Origin: Gemmatimonadota bacterium | GTDB taxonomy: Bacteria; Gemmatimonadota; Gemmatimonadetes; Gemmatimonadales; GWC2-71-9 | Direction: 5' to 3' | NCBI GenBank assembly: GCA_003222055.1 | Contig: QHUT01000072.1 | Location: forward strand, 1 to 46,521 | DNA length: 46,521 bases | Shown here: positions 7,680 to 15,831 of the stretch, in pieces | Layout: each line of letters begins with the position of its first letter | Position numbering within the stretch: the stretch's first letter is position 1 | The notes under the pieces: generated by a model | Seen by the model: the letters and a program-made list of their open reading frames with translations, nothing else | What the model was told of the DNA's origin: nothing | The model's database searches: none | Made by a program: the position numbers and the translations under genes

Positions 7680-8867
7680 TTAACATACATGGCCGGCGCC
7701 CCGCTCGGTGACGATCTTGCCGCGTGCCCCACCGGACGGCCGCACCCGGGTGATCGAGGGCTCGCGCCCATACTCGGCGGCAAACGCGCGCCGGATCTCC
7801 TTCGAGACCTTCGCCTCACCCTTCCCTTTTCCCCCGTCCCTCTTCCCCAGGAGCACCAGCACCGCGCCGCCCCAACCCGCACCCGTGAGCCGCGCGCCCA
7901 GCGCGCCGGCCCGCCGCGCCGCGGCGACCACGACATCCAGCTCGGGCGCGCTGCACTCGTACAGGCGCCGACACGACTCGTGCGCCTCGTACAACAGCTC
8001 TCCGAAGCGCCGCATGCGCCCGCGGGTCAAGAGCTGCGCACCAAACCGGGTGCGCGCCGTCTCGCCCACGACGTGCAGCGCGCGCGAGCGCAGCGGCTCG
8101 GGAAGGGCGCGCTTCAAGCGCGGCAGCCAGCGGGCGGGCCAGCTCGCGAGCCACACCAGCTCCGGCAGCTCGAGCTTGAGACGCGCGACGGCCGCCTCGC
8201 ACTCGGCGCGCCGCTCGTTCAACGCGCCCCTCGTGAGCTCATGTCGCGTGCCTGTGTCCACCAGCAACAGGCGCCCCGGCAGGGGAATGTGGCGCGCCGC
8301 GAGCGACGCGCACTCGAGCAATAGCGCGTGCCCCGGCCGCGCCAGCGCGGCGCACATCTGGTCCATGATCCCGCAACCCACACCCACGTAATCGTGTTCG
8401 GCGCGAAACGCGGCGCCCGCGAGCTGGCGCGGGCTGAGCCGCACCCCGGCGAGCAGGCTCAACGCCTGTGCCGCTGCCACCGTCAACGCGGCCGAGGAGG
8501 CGAGCCCCGCGCCGACGGGCACGTCGCTCGCGACGGCCACTCGGGCTCCGGCACCGGCAGGCGCCGCGCCCGTCGCGTCCAGCTCGCGCATGACGCCGGC
8601 GAGGTACGCGCCCCACCCGGCGGGGCGTGCGTCGCGCCATGCAACGCGCGCCCGCTCCCCGTCGCGCGTCGAGATCAGCTCGAGCACGCCGGCGTCGCCG
8701 GGGCCGACCGCCACGGTGGTGCGCAGCGCCGTCGCCACCGGCAGCACCGGACCGCCGTTGTAGTCGGTATGCTCGCCGAGCAGGTTGACGCGCCCGGGCG
8801 CCGACGCCACGACCCGGGGCGCCACACCGAACGTCGCGCGGAACAGGGCTGACGCGTTGCCAATCAT
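7680..8867 (-). CDS. galK: Galactokinase (GHMP kinase)
   Basis: Phosphorylates galactose to galactose-1-phosphate with ATP (Leloir pathway), in the cytoplasm. 395 residues. Signature APGRVNLLGEHTDYNGG lies near residue 20-36, the GHMP ATP loop PVGAGLASSAAL near 117-128, GIMDQM and the substrate-closing LTGAGWGGA near the C terminus. Start: ATG 8867 gives the usual family N terminus; a TTG at 8897 is in frame but adds ten unrelated residues. A Gly/Lys-rich stretch (GKRDGGKGKGEAK) near the C terminus is encoded by G runs that could form a quadruplex. No galT, galE or sugar transporter is nearby. Confidence 0.93.
   Translation of the reverse strand: MIGNASALFRATFGVAPRVVASAPGRVNLLGEHTDYNGGPVLPVATALRTTVAVGPGDAGVLELISTRDGERARVAWRDARPAGWGAYLAGVMRELDATGAAPAGAGARVAVASDVPVGAGLASSAALTVAAAQALSLLAGVRLSPRQLAGAAFRAEHDYVGVGCGIMDQMCAALARPGHALLLECASLAARHIPLPGRLLLVDTGTRHELTRGALNERRAECEAAVARLKLELPELVWLASWPARWLPRLKRALPEPLRSRALHVVGETARTRFGAQLLTRGRMRRFGELLYEAHESCRRLYECSAPELDVVVAAARRAGALGARLTGAGWGGAVLVLLGKRDGGKGKGEAKVSKEIRRAFAAEYGREPSITRVRPSGGARGKIVTERGAGHVC
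7819..7848 (-). repeat. G-quadruplex-type G runs inside galK
   Basis: The coding strand has five runs of at least three G separated by 2-4 bases. They encode the GKRDGGKGKGE stretch. A similar run with the same KGKGE translation is in mutS2 at 41217-41245. Confidence 0.6.
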
Positions 8868-8887
8868 AGGGTTGACAGGGATTCGGT

Positions 8888-8916
8888 TTGACAACAATTC
8901 GGGCCAATGCTACCGT
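8888..8916 (+). promoter_or_regulatory. Probable sigma70-type promoter for the fadL-like gene
   Basis: TTGACA at 8888-8893 and TACCGT at 8911-8916 are 17 bases apart; transcription would start near 8923, about 43 bases before ATG 8966. A second TTGACA lies at 8872-8877, without a good -10 box. Confidence 0.55.
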
Positions 8917-8965
8917 TGGCCAGCCGATTCCACCACCTCTCCAAGGCCACCCGGAGACAAACCGT

Positions 8966-10396
8966 ATGCGGGCGTGCGTCAGGTACGCGCTGGTGCTGTT
9001 TGCCGCGACCCCGACTTTGCTAGGTGCGCAGGGTTTCGCCATTTACGAGCAAGGAACGTGCGCGATGGGACGGGCGGGTGCTGGGGTGGCGGCGCCCTGC
9101 TCGGACGGTTCAGGGATGTTCTTCAACCCCGCCGGCCTGGCCGGGCTCACCGGCGGGCACGTCACCGTCGGCGCGACGCTGCTCGACGTCCAGGGCGGCT
9201 TCACCGACGACGTGTTCCAGCAGAAGGCCACGCTCGACGATCCGCTCCTCGCAGTGCCGCAAGTCTATATCTCGTACGCAGCTACGCCCAAGCTCGGGGT
9301 CGGGGTCGGGTTGTTCGCGCCCTACGGGCTCGAGACCAGATGGCCCACGACCTTCGATGGGCGGTTCGCCGGGTACAAGAACTTGCTCCGGTCGATTTAC
9401 ATCCAACCCACCATCGCGTTTCAGCTGTCGCCGCAGGTCTCCCTCGGCGCAGGCTTCGACATCGTGCTCGGCAAAGTGGAGCTGAACCAGCGACTCGATC
9501 TGGCAGATGTGCCCATCCCGGCCACCATCCTCCCCGTGCCCCCGGGAACTCCGACCCCCGTGTTCGGACAGTTCGGTATCGCGCCCGGGACGGACTTCGC
9601 CAACGCGCACCTCGAAGCGACCAAGACGACCGTGGCGGCGCACTTCGGCGCGATCGTGAAGCTGAGCGATCAACTTTCGTTTGGGGCGAATTTCCTGACC
9701 CAGGCGAAGTTCGACTATTCCGGCACCGCGACCTTTACCCAGGTGTCGACCAACCTCGTGGTGCCGGCGGATCTCAGCATCGGCGCGATCACGATCCCGG
9801 CGGGCACGCCGATCGACGCCTTCCTCAGGGTGCCGCCGCTCAACCTGTTCGACCCGACAAGCGGGGTGTTCAGGACGCAGCCGGTGACCACCACGATCAG
9901 GAATCCGTCGCAGCTCGCGCTGGGTCTGGCGTACAAGGTCGCCGCCGGCTGGACGCTGTTGGGCGATTACCAATTCACCTGGTGGAGCCAGTTCGACCAG
10001 CTCGACATCACGTTTCCGCAGGACGCCTCGGGCCTCTTGGCCCGCCACCTGGTCGAGAACTATCGCAATACCAGCGGCTTCCGCTTCGGCACCGAGTGGG
10101 CCAAGGACGCGAAGTGGACGTTCCGCGGCGGCTATCTGCATCACGATGGCGCCGCCCCCACCGAGACCGTGACGCCGCTCCTGCCGGAGGCACAGCGTAA
10201 CGAGTTTACGGCGGGCACCACGGTCAAGCTGACCGACGACCTGAGCGCCGATCTCGCGTATCAGTACATCCGACAGGACGACCGGCGTGGCCGTACACGA
10301 GAGCCACTGCTCGGCGCTGCGACGGCCGCCATGAACAACGGTCTCTACGACTTCCACGCGCACCTGTTCGGGGTGTCGCTGAGCTACGCGTTCTAA
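8966..10396 (+). CDS. FadL/TodX-type outer-membrane channel for hydrophobic compounds
   Basis: 476 residues. Brings long-chain fatty acids or hydrocarbons across the outer membrane. A signal peptide (MRACVRYALVLFAATPTLLGAQ) ends near residue 22. The mature start GFAIYEQGTCAMGRAGA and the NPAGLAGL motif (about 52-59) are FadL hallmarks: the N-terminal hatch segment and the conserved NPA. Alternating strands follow to a terminal SLSYAF, a standard barrel-insertion end. Start ATG 8966 has GGAG ten bases upstream and fits the signal peptide; the frame opening at 8888 would begin inside the promoter. An SGNH hydrolase lipoprotein gene follows after 12 bases, suggesting a lipid-use unit. Confidence 0.93.
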   Translation: MRACVRYALVLFAATPTLLGAQGFAIYEQGTCAMGRAGAGVAAPCSDGSGMFFNPAGLAGLTGGHVTVGATLLDVQGGFTDDVFQQKATLDDPLLAVPQVYISYAATPKLGVGVGLFAPYGLETRWPTTFDGRFAGYKNLLRSIYIQPTIAFQLSPQVSLGAGFDIVLGKVELNQRLDLADVPIPATILPVPPGTPTPVFGQFGIAPGTDFANAHLEATKTTVAAHFGAIVKLSDQLSFGANFLTQAKFDYSGTATFTQVSTNLVVPADLSIGAITIPAGTPIDAFLRVPPLNLFDPTSGVFRTQPVTTTIRNPSQLALGLAYKVAAGWTLLGDYQFTWWSQFDQLDITFPQDASGLLARHLVENYRNTSGFRFGTEWAKDAKWTFRGGYLHHDGAAPTETVTPLLPEAQRNEFTAGTTVKLTDDLSADLAYQYIRQDDRRGRTREPLLGAATAAMNNGLYDFHAHLFGVSLSYAF

Positions 10397-10408
10397 GGGA
10401 GCCCGACG

Positions 10409-11647
10409 ATGACGATCCGCCGCATGTCGCTCGCCGCCGGACTGGTCCTGGCCGCCGTGGGCTGCAACAACGAAGGCCTGTTGACGTCGACGCCTCCGCA
10501 GTACAAGGGCGGGGCCATGTTTCAGCGCTACGTATCCCTCGGCAATAGCATCACGGCGGGCTTCCAGTCGGGGGGGATCAACGACTCGACCCAGAAGCAG
10601 TCGTACGCCGTGAAGCTGTCCGTGGCGATGGCGGGCGATTCCTTCTACCGCCCGAGCCTCACGATTCCCGGCTGCCCGCCCCCGATCGATACACTGTTCA
10701 CGGCGTCCGGGGCCCCGCACCGGCTCGGTGGCACTGCTGCGCCGCCGTGCTCGCTCCGCAGCGCGCCCCTCCCGCCCTACATCAGTAACGTCGCGGTGCC
10801 GGGAGCGACCGTATTCGACCCGATGCACGCCGGTCCGACGCCTTCGGCCAACGCGCTGACGCTGCTCATCCTCGGCGCCCGCTCGCAGATCCAAGCGATG
10901 CGCGCCGCACAGCCGACGTTCGTGAGCGCCTGGATCGGCAACAACGACGTGCTCGGCGCGGCCACCGACACCGCCAACGCCGGTAACCCGGCGGAGGTGA
11001 CGGACACGGCCGTGTTCCGGGCGCGCTACGACTCGCTGCTGGCCGACATCGACTCCACTCCTTCCGTTCAGGGTGCCATCCTTATCGGCGTCGCTGACGT
11101 AGCGGCGATCCCGTACTTCTCCTACGGCGTTACGTACTTCGGGGCGTTTCTCCAGTCCAAGCTGCCGCCCGCGATGGTCGTCTCGGCGAACTGCGCTCCG
11201 CGCACCTCCGGGGGCATCGGGGACACGGTGCTCGTGGCGTTTCAATATGGGTTCGGATTGATCGGCGCCGCGGCGGCCGGCGTGCCCGACACGCTGGACT
11301 GCACCAACGCCCACAACATCGACCCCGCGGAGCTGGCCAACATCCACGCGACGGTGGCGGCGTACAATGCTGTGATCAGTGCCCGGGCGGCGGCACGGCA
11401 GTGGGCATACTTGGATCCCAATGGGCCGCTAGCCACGCTCCGCGGCGACACGACCCAGGTGCGCATCTTCCCGAACACCGCGGCGACGAGCTGCAACGGC
11501 ACCGCCTCGGGGAGCCCATTCGGGCTGGCGTTTTCCTGTGACGGCATTCACCCCAGTAACGCGACCCATCACCTGATCGCGCAGGTGATCGTGCAGACCA
11601 TCAACGCCACCTACGGGTCGGCGATCCCCGTTACAGGGGTGCCCTGA
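10409..11647 (+). CDS. SGNH/GDSL-family hydrolase lipoprotein
   Basis: 412 residues; probable esterase or lipase held in the envelope. A lipobox (LAAVGC, Cys about 19) follows a short signal. The four SGNH blocks are visible: VSLGNSITAG with the nucleophile Ser, VAVPGATV (Gly), WIGNNDVLG (Asn) and DGIHPSNATHH near the C terminus with the Asp-His pair. The middle part is longer than in small GDSL enzymes. ATG 10409 has GGGAG seven bases upstream. Position right behind the FadL-type gene suggests it releases fatty acids for that channel; the substrate is inferred. A terminator-like hairpin follows. Confidence 0.9.
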   Translation: MTIRRMSLAAGLVLAAVGCNNEGLLTSTPPQYKGGAMFQRYVSLGNSITAGFQSGGINDSTQKQSYAVKLSVAMAGDSFYRPSLTIPGCPPPIDTLFTASGAPHRLGGTAAPPCSLRSAPLPPYISNVAVPGATVFDPMHAGPTPSANALTLLILGARSQIQAMRAAQPTFVSAWIGNNDVLGAATDTANAGNPAEVTDTAVFRARYDSLLADIDSTPSVQGAILIGVADVAAIPYFSYGVTYFGAFLQSKLPPAMVVSANCAPRTSGGIGDTVLVAFQYGFGLIGAAAAGVPDTLDCTNAHNIDPAELANIHATVAAYNAVISARAAARQWAYLDPNGPLATLRGDTTQVRIFPNTAATSCNGTASGSPFGLAFSCDGIHPSNATHHLIAQVIVQTINATYGSAIPVTGVP

Positions 11648-11680
11648 CGCGAACCGCGAGCCTCCGGCGGGGTAGCGAAC

Positions 11681-11711
11681 ACGGCATCCGCCGCCCGGCG
11701 GGTGCCGTTTT
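11681..11711 (+). terminator. Rho-independent terminator behind fadL-SGNH
   Basis: A long GC-rich stem (11681-11708, 13 pairs around a central CC, one T-G pair) is followed by TTTT. It ends only five bases before the ATG of the next gene, so it either terminates the upstream unit or controls entry into the downstream gene. Confidence 0.75.
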
Positions 11712-11715
11712 GCTA

Positions 11716-13311
11716 ATGAGACTCGCCCAAATGCTCGCCCTCGCGTTCCCCGCCCTGACGGGCGGGGCCATGCTCGCCGCTCAGGCGGTCGAGCGGACCG
11801 ACGTCCCGGGCCGCGGGATCCTGCGCGTGACGTTCGATCCGCGTATCATGACCTGGAACGACGAGTTCACCGATGCAGGGCGACGCCGGCTCGGCTTCGG
11901 TCTCACGGGAGACACCGTGGGCAGTCGCTACATCCCCGCCTTGGCCCAGCTCGAGCAGAACGTGCGGACCGTGACCGGCGACCTGGTCCCCGTCATTCGG
12001 CCGCAGGTGCTGGGCTCCCCCGACCGACAGCCGCTGCTCCCGCGCTTCGTGGCGAGCCTCGGGGCCGGCCTCTTGAGCGTGCGCCAGGAGCGCCGCACCT
12101 ACCCCGTCACCGCCGAGCTCGGCGTCACGAGCCGCCTCTCGGTGAGCCTGACGGTGCCGATCGTGCGGCTCGCGACGCGCAGCGCCATGCAACTGTCCAA
12201 CACGAGCGCCAATCTCGGGCTCAACCCCCGCCTCAATGTCGCCGGCGCGGACGCGGCCTACCTCGCTTTCTTCACGCAGTTCGACACGACGCTGGCGCGC
12301 TTCGAGCAGAACATCAATGCCGGGTTGTACGGCTCCTGTACCCCTTCGTGCCCGGCACGTGACAGCCTGACGTACTGGCGTTCCGTGCGCGACGCCCTCC
12401 ACGGCACCGTGTACGGCGTGGCGCAGGTCGGCTCGCCCTTCATGCCGCTCGACTCTTCCAGCGCGGGTCGCGGCATCGACAGCGCGGTCGCCCGCATCAG
12501 GCGCGACATGTCCACGTTCGGCGTCGCCGGCTTCGATACCACGTTTCTCTTGCCGACGGACACGGTGAGCGGCGCCCTGCTGCAGGCGGCGATCGTCGAC
12601 AGCGCCATCGGGTTCGGATACAACCGGATTCCCTTCCGTACCGGTTTTCGCTACGGGCTCGGCGACGTCGAGCTCGCCGCCAAGTACCGTCTCCTGGCCG
12701 GCGCTCACTACGCCGCCGCCGTGAAGGCACTGGTGCGCCTTCCCACCGGGGCGCGGGACTCGGCCGACGACCTGCTCGCTCCCTCGATCGGCGATCACCA
12801 GACCGATCTCGAAGGGCAGCTGACCCAGGAGCTGATTGCAGGCCCACTGTGGCTCAACCTCGCCGTCCGCGCCGGGCTGCAGCGCCCCGGGACGCGTGTG
12901 CGCCGCGTGGCGCCCCCGAACGCGTTTCTCGTGCCGGTGGCCGCCACGGCGAGCCTGCGGTGGGATCCGGGAGACTACGTCGGCGTGGACGTGGCGCCGT
13001 TGGTCCGGCTCGCACCCGAGTTCGCGGCCGGCTTCACCGCGGGCTACTGGACCAAGCAGCAGGACCGCTACGCGTTCCAGTCACCCCAGGATTCCATCGC
13101 GCTCGCGACGCGCCTGGGAGCGCCGACCGCCGCGAGCCTGCTCGACCAGGGCACTTCGGAGCACCGGCTGCGGCTCGGCTTTGCGATGACCTATCACGGT
13201 GCCATGGTCGAAGGCGGCCTTTCGATCGAGCAGACCGTCAGCGGCGGGGGCTTCGTCCCGGGCGCGACGGTGTATCGGCTGGTGATGCGGACGTCGCGGA
13301 AGCTTTTCTGA
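11716..13311 (+). CDS. Predicted outer-membrane protein, large, family not recognised
   Basis: 531 residues. A signal peptide (MRLAQMLALAFPALTGGAML) ends near AAQ. The rest has amphipathic strands with Gly/Arg turns (TAELGVTSRLSVSLTVPIVRL, FRYGLGDVELAAKYRLL, LRLGFAMTYHGAMVEGGLSIEQT), and it ends in Phe, all in keeping with a barrel. Two cysteines sit close together in GSCTPSCPARD (about 208-217). ATG 11716 is chosen because it opens the signal peptide; no ribosome site is visible because a hairpin occupies that region. ATG 11731 is an alternative. The last 74 bases are antisense to the end of recN. Confidence 0.7.
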   Translation: MRLAQMLALAFPALTGGAMLAAQAVERTDVPGRGILRVTFDPRIMTWNDEFTDAGRRRLGFGLTGDTVGSRYIPALAQLEQNVRTVTGDLVPVIRPQVLGSPDRQPLLPRFVASLGAGLLSVRQERRTYPVTAELGVTSRLSVSLTVPIVRLATRSAMQLSNTSANLGLNPRLNVAGADAAYLAFFTQFDTTLARFEQNINAGLYGSCTPSCPARDSLTYWRSVRDALHGTVYGVAQVGSPFMPLDSSSAGRGIDSAVARIRRDMSTFGVAGFDTTFLLPTDTVSGALLQAAIVDSAIGFGYNRIPFRTGFRYGLGDVELAAKYRLLAGAHYAAAVKALVRLPTGARDSADDLLAPSIGDHQTDLEGQLTQELIAGPLWLNLAVRAGLQRPGTRVRRVAPPNAFLVPVAATASLRWDPGDYVGVDVAPLVRLAPEFAAGFTAGYWTKQQDRYAFQSPQDSIALATRLGAPTAASLLDQGTSEHRLRLGFAMTYHGAMVEGGLSIEQTVSGGGFVPGATVYRLVMRTSRKLF

Positions 13312-14959
13312 GCAGCTCGGTCGCATGGCCGAGGGCGCTGTCCATGTCGGGATCGCCCAGCATGCGGGCCAGCTCGCGGGTCCGCGCCTCTCCGGTGACG
13401 GCCCGTACGTCGCTGGTCGCGACCCCGCCGCGCGCTCCCTTGGCCACGACCAGCTGGTGCCCGGCGTACGCCGCAATCTGTGGCAGGTGCGTGATGACGA
13501 GTGCCTGGCGTCGCTCGTCGCGCGTCACCGCCGCCAGCGCCTCGCCCACTCGCCCGCCCACTTCCCCCCCGATGCCCTGATCCACCTCGTCGAACACGAG
13601 CGTCGGCACGGCGTCGTGCTCCGCCAGCACGACCTTGAGGGCAAGCATGAGGCGCGACAGCTCGCCACCCGAAGCGACTTTGGCCAGCGGGCGCGCGTCG
13701 AGGCCCACGTTTAGCTGCACGACGAAGGTGACGTCCTCGCCACCGTGTGCGCCGTGCGCGGTGCGCGGTTGCAGCGTCACACCAAACCGGCCTCCCGGCA
13801 TGCCGAGCGCCGGCAGGAGTTGGTTCACAGCCTTGGCTAGTCGCTCGACGCCCTCTTGGCGCTTGGCAGTGAGCGCCGTGCAGGCGCGCGCGAAATCGGC
13901 CGCGGCCGTCGCCCGCTGCCCGGCGATCTCGCGCAGGTCCAGGTCCGCCGTGTCGAGCAGCTCGAGCTCGCGCGCGGCGCGGTCCCGGGTGGCGAGCACG
14001 TCGGGCAACGCGGGACCGTACTTCTGCGTGAGGCGGTACAGCGCATCGCGGCGCTGTTCCACCGCCGCGAGCCGGCTGGGATCGCCCTCGATCCCCGCGC
14101 CGTAGTCGCGCGCCGTCTGCGCCAGCTCCTCCACGTTGGCGAACGCTCCGTCCACCAGGGTCCGCCAGGGCTCGACCGACGGGTCGAGCTTCGCCAGGCT
14201 CGCGAACAGCTTTGCGGCGCGGGCCAGGCCCGCCGTATTCACGGTCTCGAGCGCCTGCTCCAGCTCGCGCGACAGCCTGCCCAGCTCGTCGGCGTGCGCG
14301 AGACGTTTCGCCTCCGTTTCGAGCGCCTCCGTCTCGCCGACTCGCGGCCCGGCGCGCGAGATCTCCTCCACCACGTGGCGAAGGTAGTCCGCCTTGCGCT
14401 GCACGTCGTCGCGCTGCGCGAGCAGCGCCTCCTCCCGCTGCTCGAGCTCCCGTAAGCGCGCGTGCGCGTCGCGCACCGCGGCCCGCTCCACGGCCGCCGC
14501 GGCGTAGAGGTCGAGCATGTCGCGCTGTGCGTCGGCCTTGAGCAGCGACTGGGTCTCGTGCTGCCCGTGCAGGTCAACCAGCAAGGCCCCGAGCTGCGTC
14601 AGGATGCCCACCGTGGTGGGGCTGCCGTTGACCCAGGCGCGGGAGCGCCCCTCCCCGCTGATCTCGCGCTTGAGGACGAGGCGCCCGTCCTCGACGTCCA
14701 CCCCAAGGGCGGTAAAAGGCGGTAGAAGGCGGGAGAGGGCGGTAGGGGACAATTCGAACGCGCCTTCGATCACGGTCTTTTGAGCGCCGGGACGGACGAC
14801 GTCACTGGACGCACGCTCGCCCAGGAGCAGGGCCAGGGCGTCCACGAGCATGGACTTGCCCGCCCCGGTCTCGCCGGTGAGGACGTTCAAGCCAGGAGTG
14901 AGGGACAGGGTGACGTCGGCGATGACGGCGAGGTCGCGGACGCGCAGCTCCGTCAGCAC
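13238..14959 (-). CDS. recN: DNA repair protein RecN (SMC-like ATPase)
   Basis: Acts in double-strand-break repair on the chromosome. 573 residues. Walker A (GLNVLTGETGAGKSML, about 22-37), a long central coiled coil (about 150-390), the ABC signature VASGGELSRLMLALK and Walker B LVFDEVDQGIGG are all present. Start: GTG 14959 shares a base with the nadK stop (TAGTG) and gives the family start VLTELRVRDLAVI; the frame itself opens earlier, inside nadK. The last about 24 residues (ASATSASPADTPSRPGRSP...) are not typical of RecN and arise where the frame runs 74 bases into the antisense of the outer-membrane gene. Confidence 0.94.
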   Translation of the reverse strand: MLTELRVRDLAVIADVTLSLTPGLNVLTGETGAGKSMLVDALALLLGERASSDVVRPGAQKTVIEGAFELSPTALSRLLPPFTALGVDVEDGRLVLKREISGEGRSRAWVNGSPTTVGILTQLGALLVDLHGQHETQSLLKADAQRDMLDLYAAAAVERAAVRDAHARLRELEQREEALLAQRDDVQRKADYLRHVVEEISRAGPRVGETEALETEAKRLAHADELGRLSRELEQALETVNTAGLARAAKLFASLAKLDPSVEPWRTLVDGAFANVEELAQTARDYGAGIEGDPSRLAAVEQRRDALYRLTQKYGPALPDVLATRDRAARELELLDTADLDLREIAGQRATAAADFARACTALTAKRQEGVERLAKAVNQLLPALGMPGGRFGVTLQPRTAHGAHGGEDVTFVVQLNVGLDARPLAKVASGGELSRLMLALKVVLAEHDAVPTLVFDEVDQGIGGEVGGRVGEALAAVTRDERRQALVITHLPQIAAYAGHQLVVAKGARGGVATSDVRAVTGEARTRELARMLGDPDMDSALGHATELLRKASATSASPADTPSRPGRSPRR

Positions 14960-15831
14960 TACTGGCGCTCGCGGTCGGAGAGGTCGCCCCACTGCAGCTT
15001 CTTGCGCATGCGGGCGAAGAAGCCTTCGGGTCCGAGCCGCACGAGCAGGACCGGCTGCTCGGCGCGTTTGACCACCAGCCGCTCACCGGCCTGCATGGTG
15101 GTGCCGACCTGGCCGTCGAAGGACACGAGCACGTCCTCCGTCCAAGGAGGAATCGGCTCCACGGTGACGCTGGCCTGGGAGGGCACCACCAGCGGGCGCA
15201 CGGCCAGCGTGTGGGGACAGATGGCGGCGACGACGATGGCGTCGACGCCGGGGACGACGATCGGCCCGCCGGCGGAGAGGGCGTAGGCCGTCGAGCCGGT
15301 GGGCGTCGCCACGACGATCCCGTCCGCCGAGTACTGGCCGACCTCGTCGCCGTCGACCGACACGCGCAGCCGGATGACGCGGGCCACGCCGCCCTTGTGG
15401 ACCACGGCGTCGTTCAGGACCACCGGCTCGGGGCGGGTCTTGCCCTGCTTGTCCAGGATGAACGGCGCGAGGGCGAGGCGCGACTCGGTGGCGTACGCCC
15501 GGCGCACCAGGACGTCGAGCGCCCAGTCCAGCGTCTGCGCGTTGGCGGTGGTGAGGAAGCCGACGCGCCCCAGATTCACGCCGAGAATGGGGGTGCGGGC
15601 GCCGTTGAGGCTACGCGCGCCGCGCAGCAGGGTGCCGTCGCCGCCCAGCGTGACGAGGCACTCGAGCTGGGGCGCGCCGTGCAGCGGGGCGGGCGCGGGC
15701 TCGGGCCAGAGCACCGCGATGTGCTCCTCGGTGAACAACGTAAGACCCAGCCGGGGCGCGACCTGCGCGAGATGCGCGAGGATGCTCTTGAGATCGCGGT
15801 AGCTCGGGTTGCCGACCACCCCGACGTTCAT
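14959..15831 (-). CDS. nadK: NAD kinase
   Basis: ATP-dependent phosphorylation of NAD to NADP, cytoplasmic. 290 residues, the family length. The hallmark LGGDGTLLRGAR lies near residue 68-79, LNDAVVHKG near 140 and SADGIVVATPTGSTAY near 169-184. ATG 15831 overlaps the dxs stop by four bases (ATGA), and its own stop overlaps the recN start, so dxs-nadK-recN is a coupled unit. Confidence 0.95.
   Translation of the reverse strand: MNVGVVGNPSYRDLKSILAHLAQVAPRLGLTLFTEEHIAVLWPEPAPAPLHGAPQLECLVTLGGDGTLLRGARSLNGARTPILGVNLGRVGFLTTANAQTLDWALDVLVRRAYATESRLALAPFILDKQGKTRPEPVVLNDAVVHKGGVARVIRLRVSVDGDEVGQYSADGIVVATPTGSTAYALSAGGPIVVPGVDAIVVAAICPHTLAVRPLVVPSQASVTVEPIPPWTEDVLVSFDGQVGTTMQAGERLVVKRAEQPVLLVRLGPEGFFARMRKKLQWGDLSDRERQ

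Noticed and set aside
9110-11347. Long minus-strand open frame opposite the FadL and SGNH genes
   Set aside because: No motif, very Arg-rich, and both plus-strand genes have clear signal peptides and family motifs.
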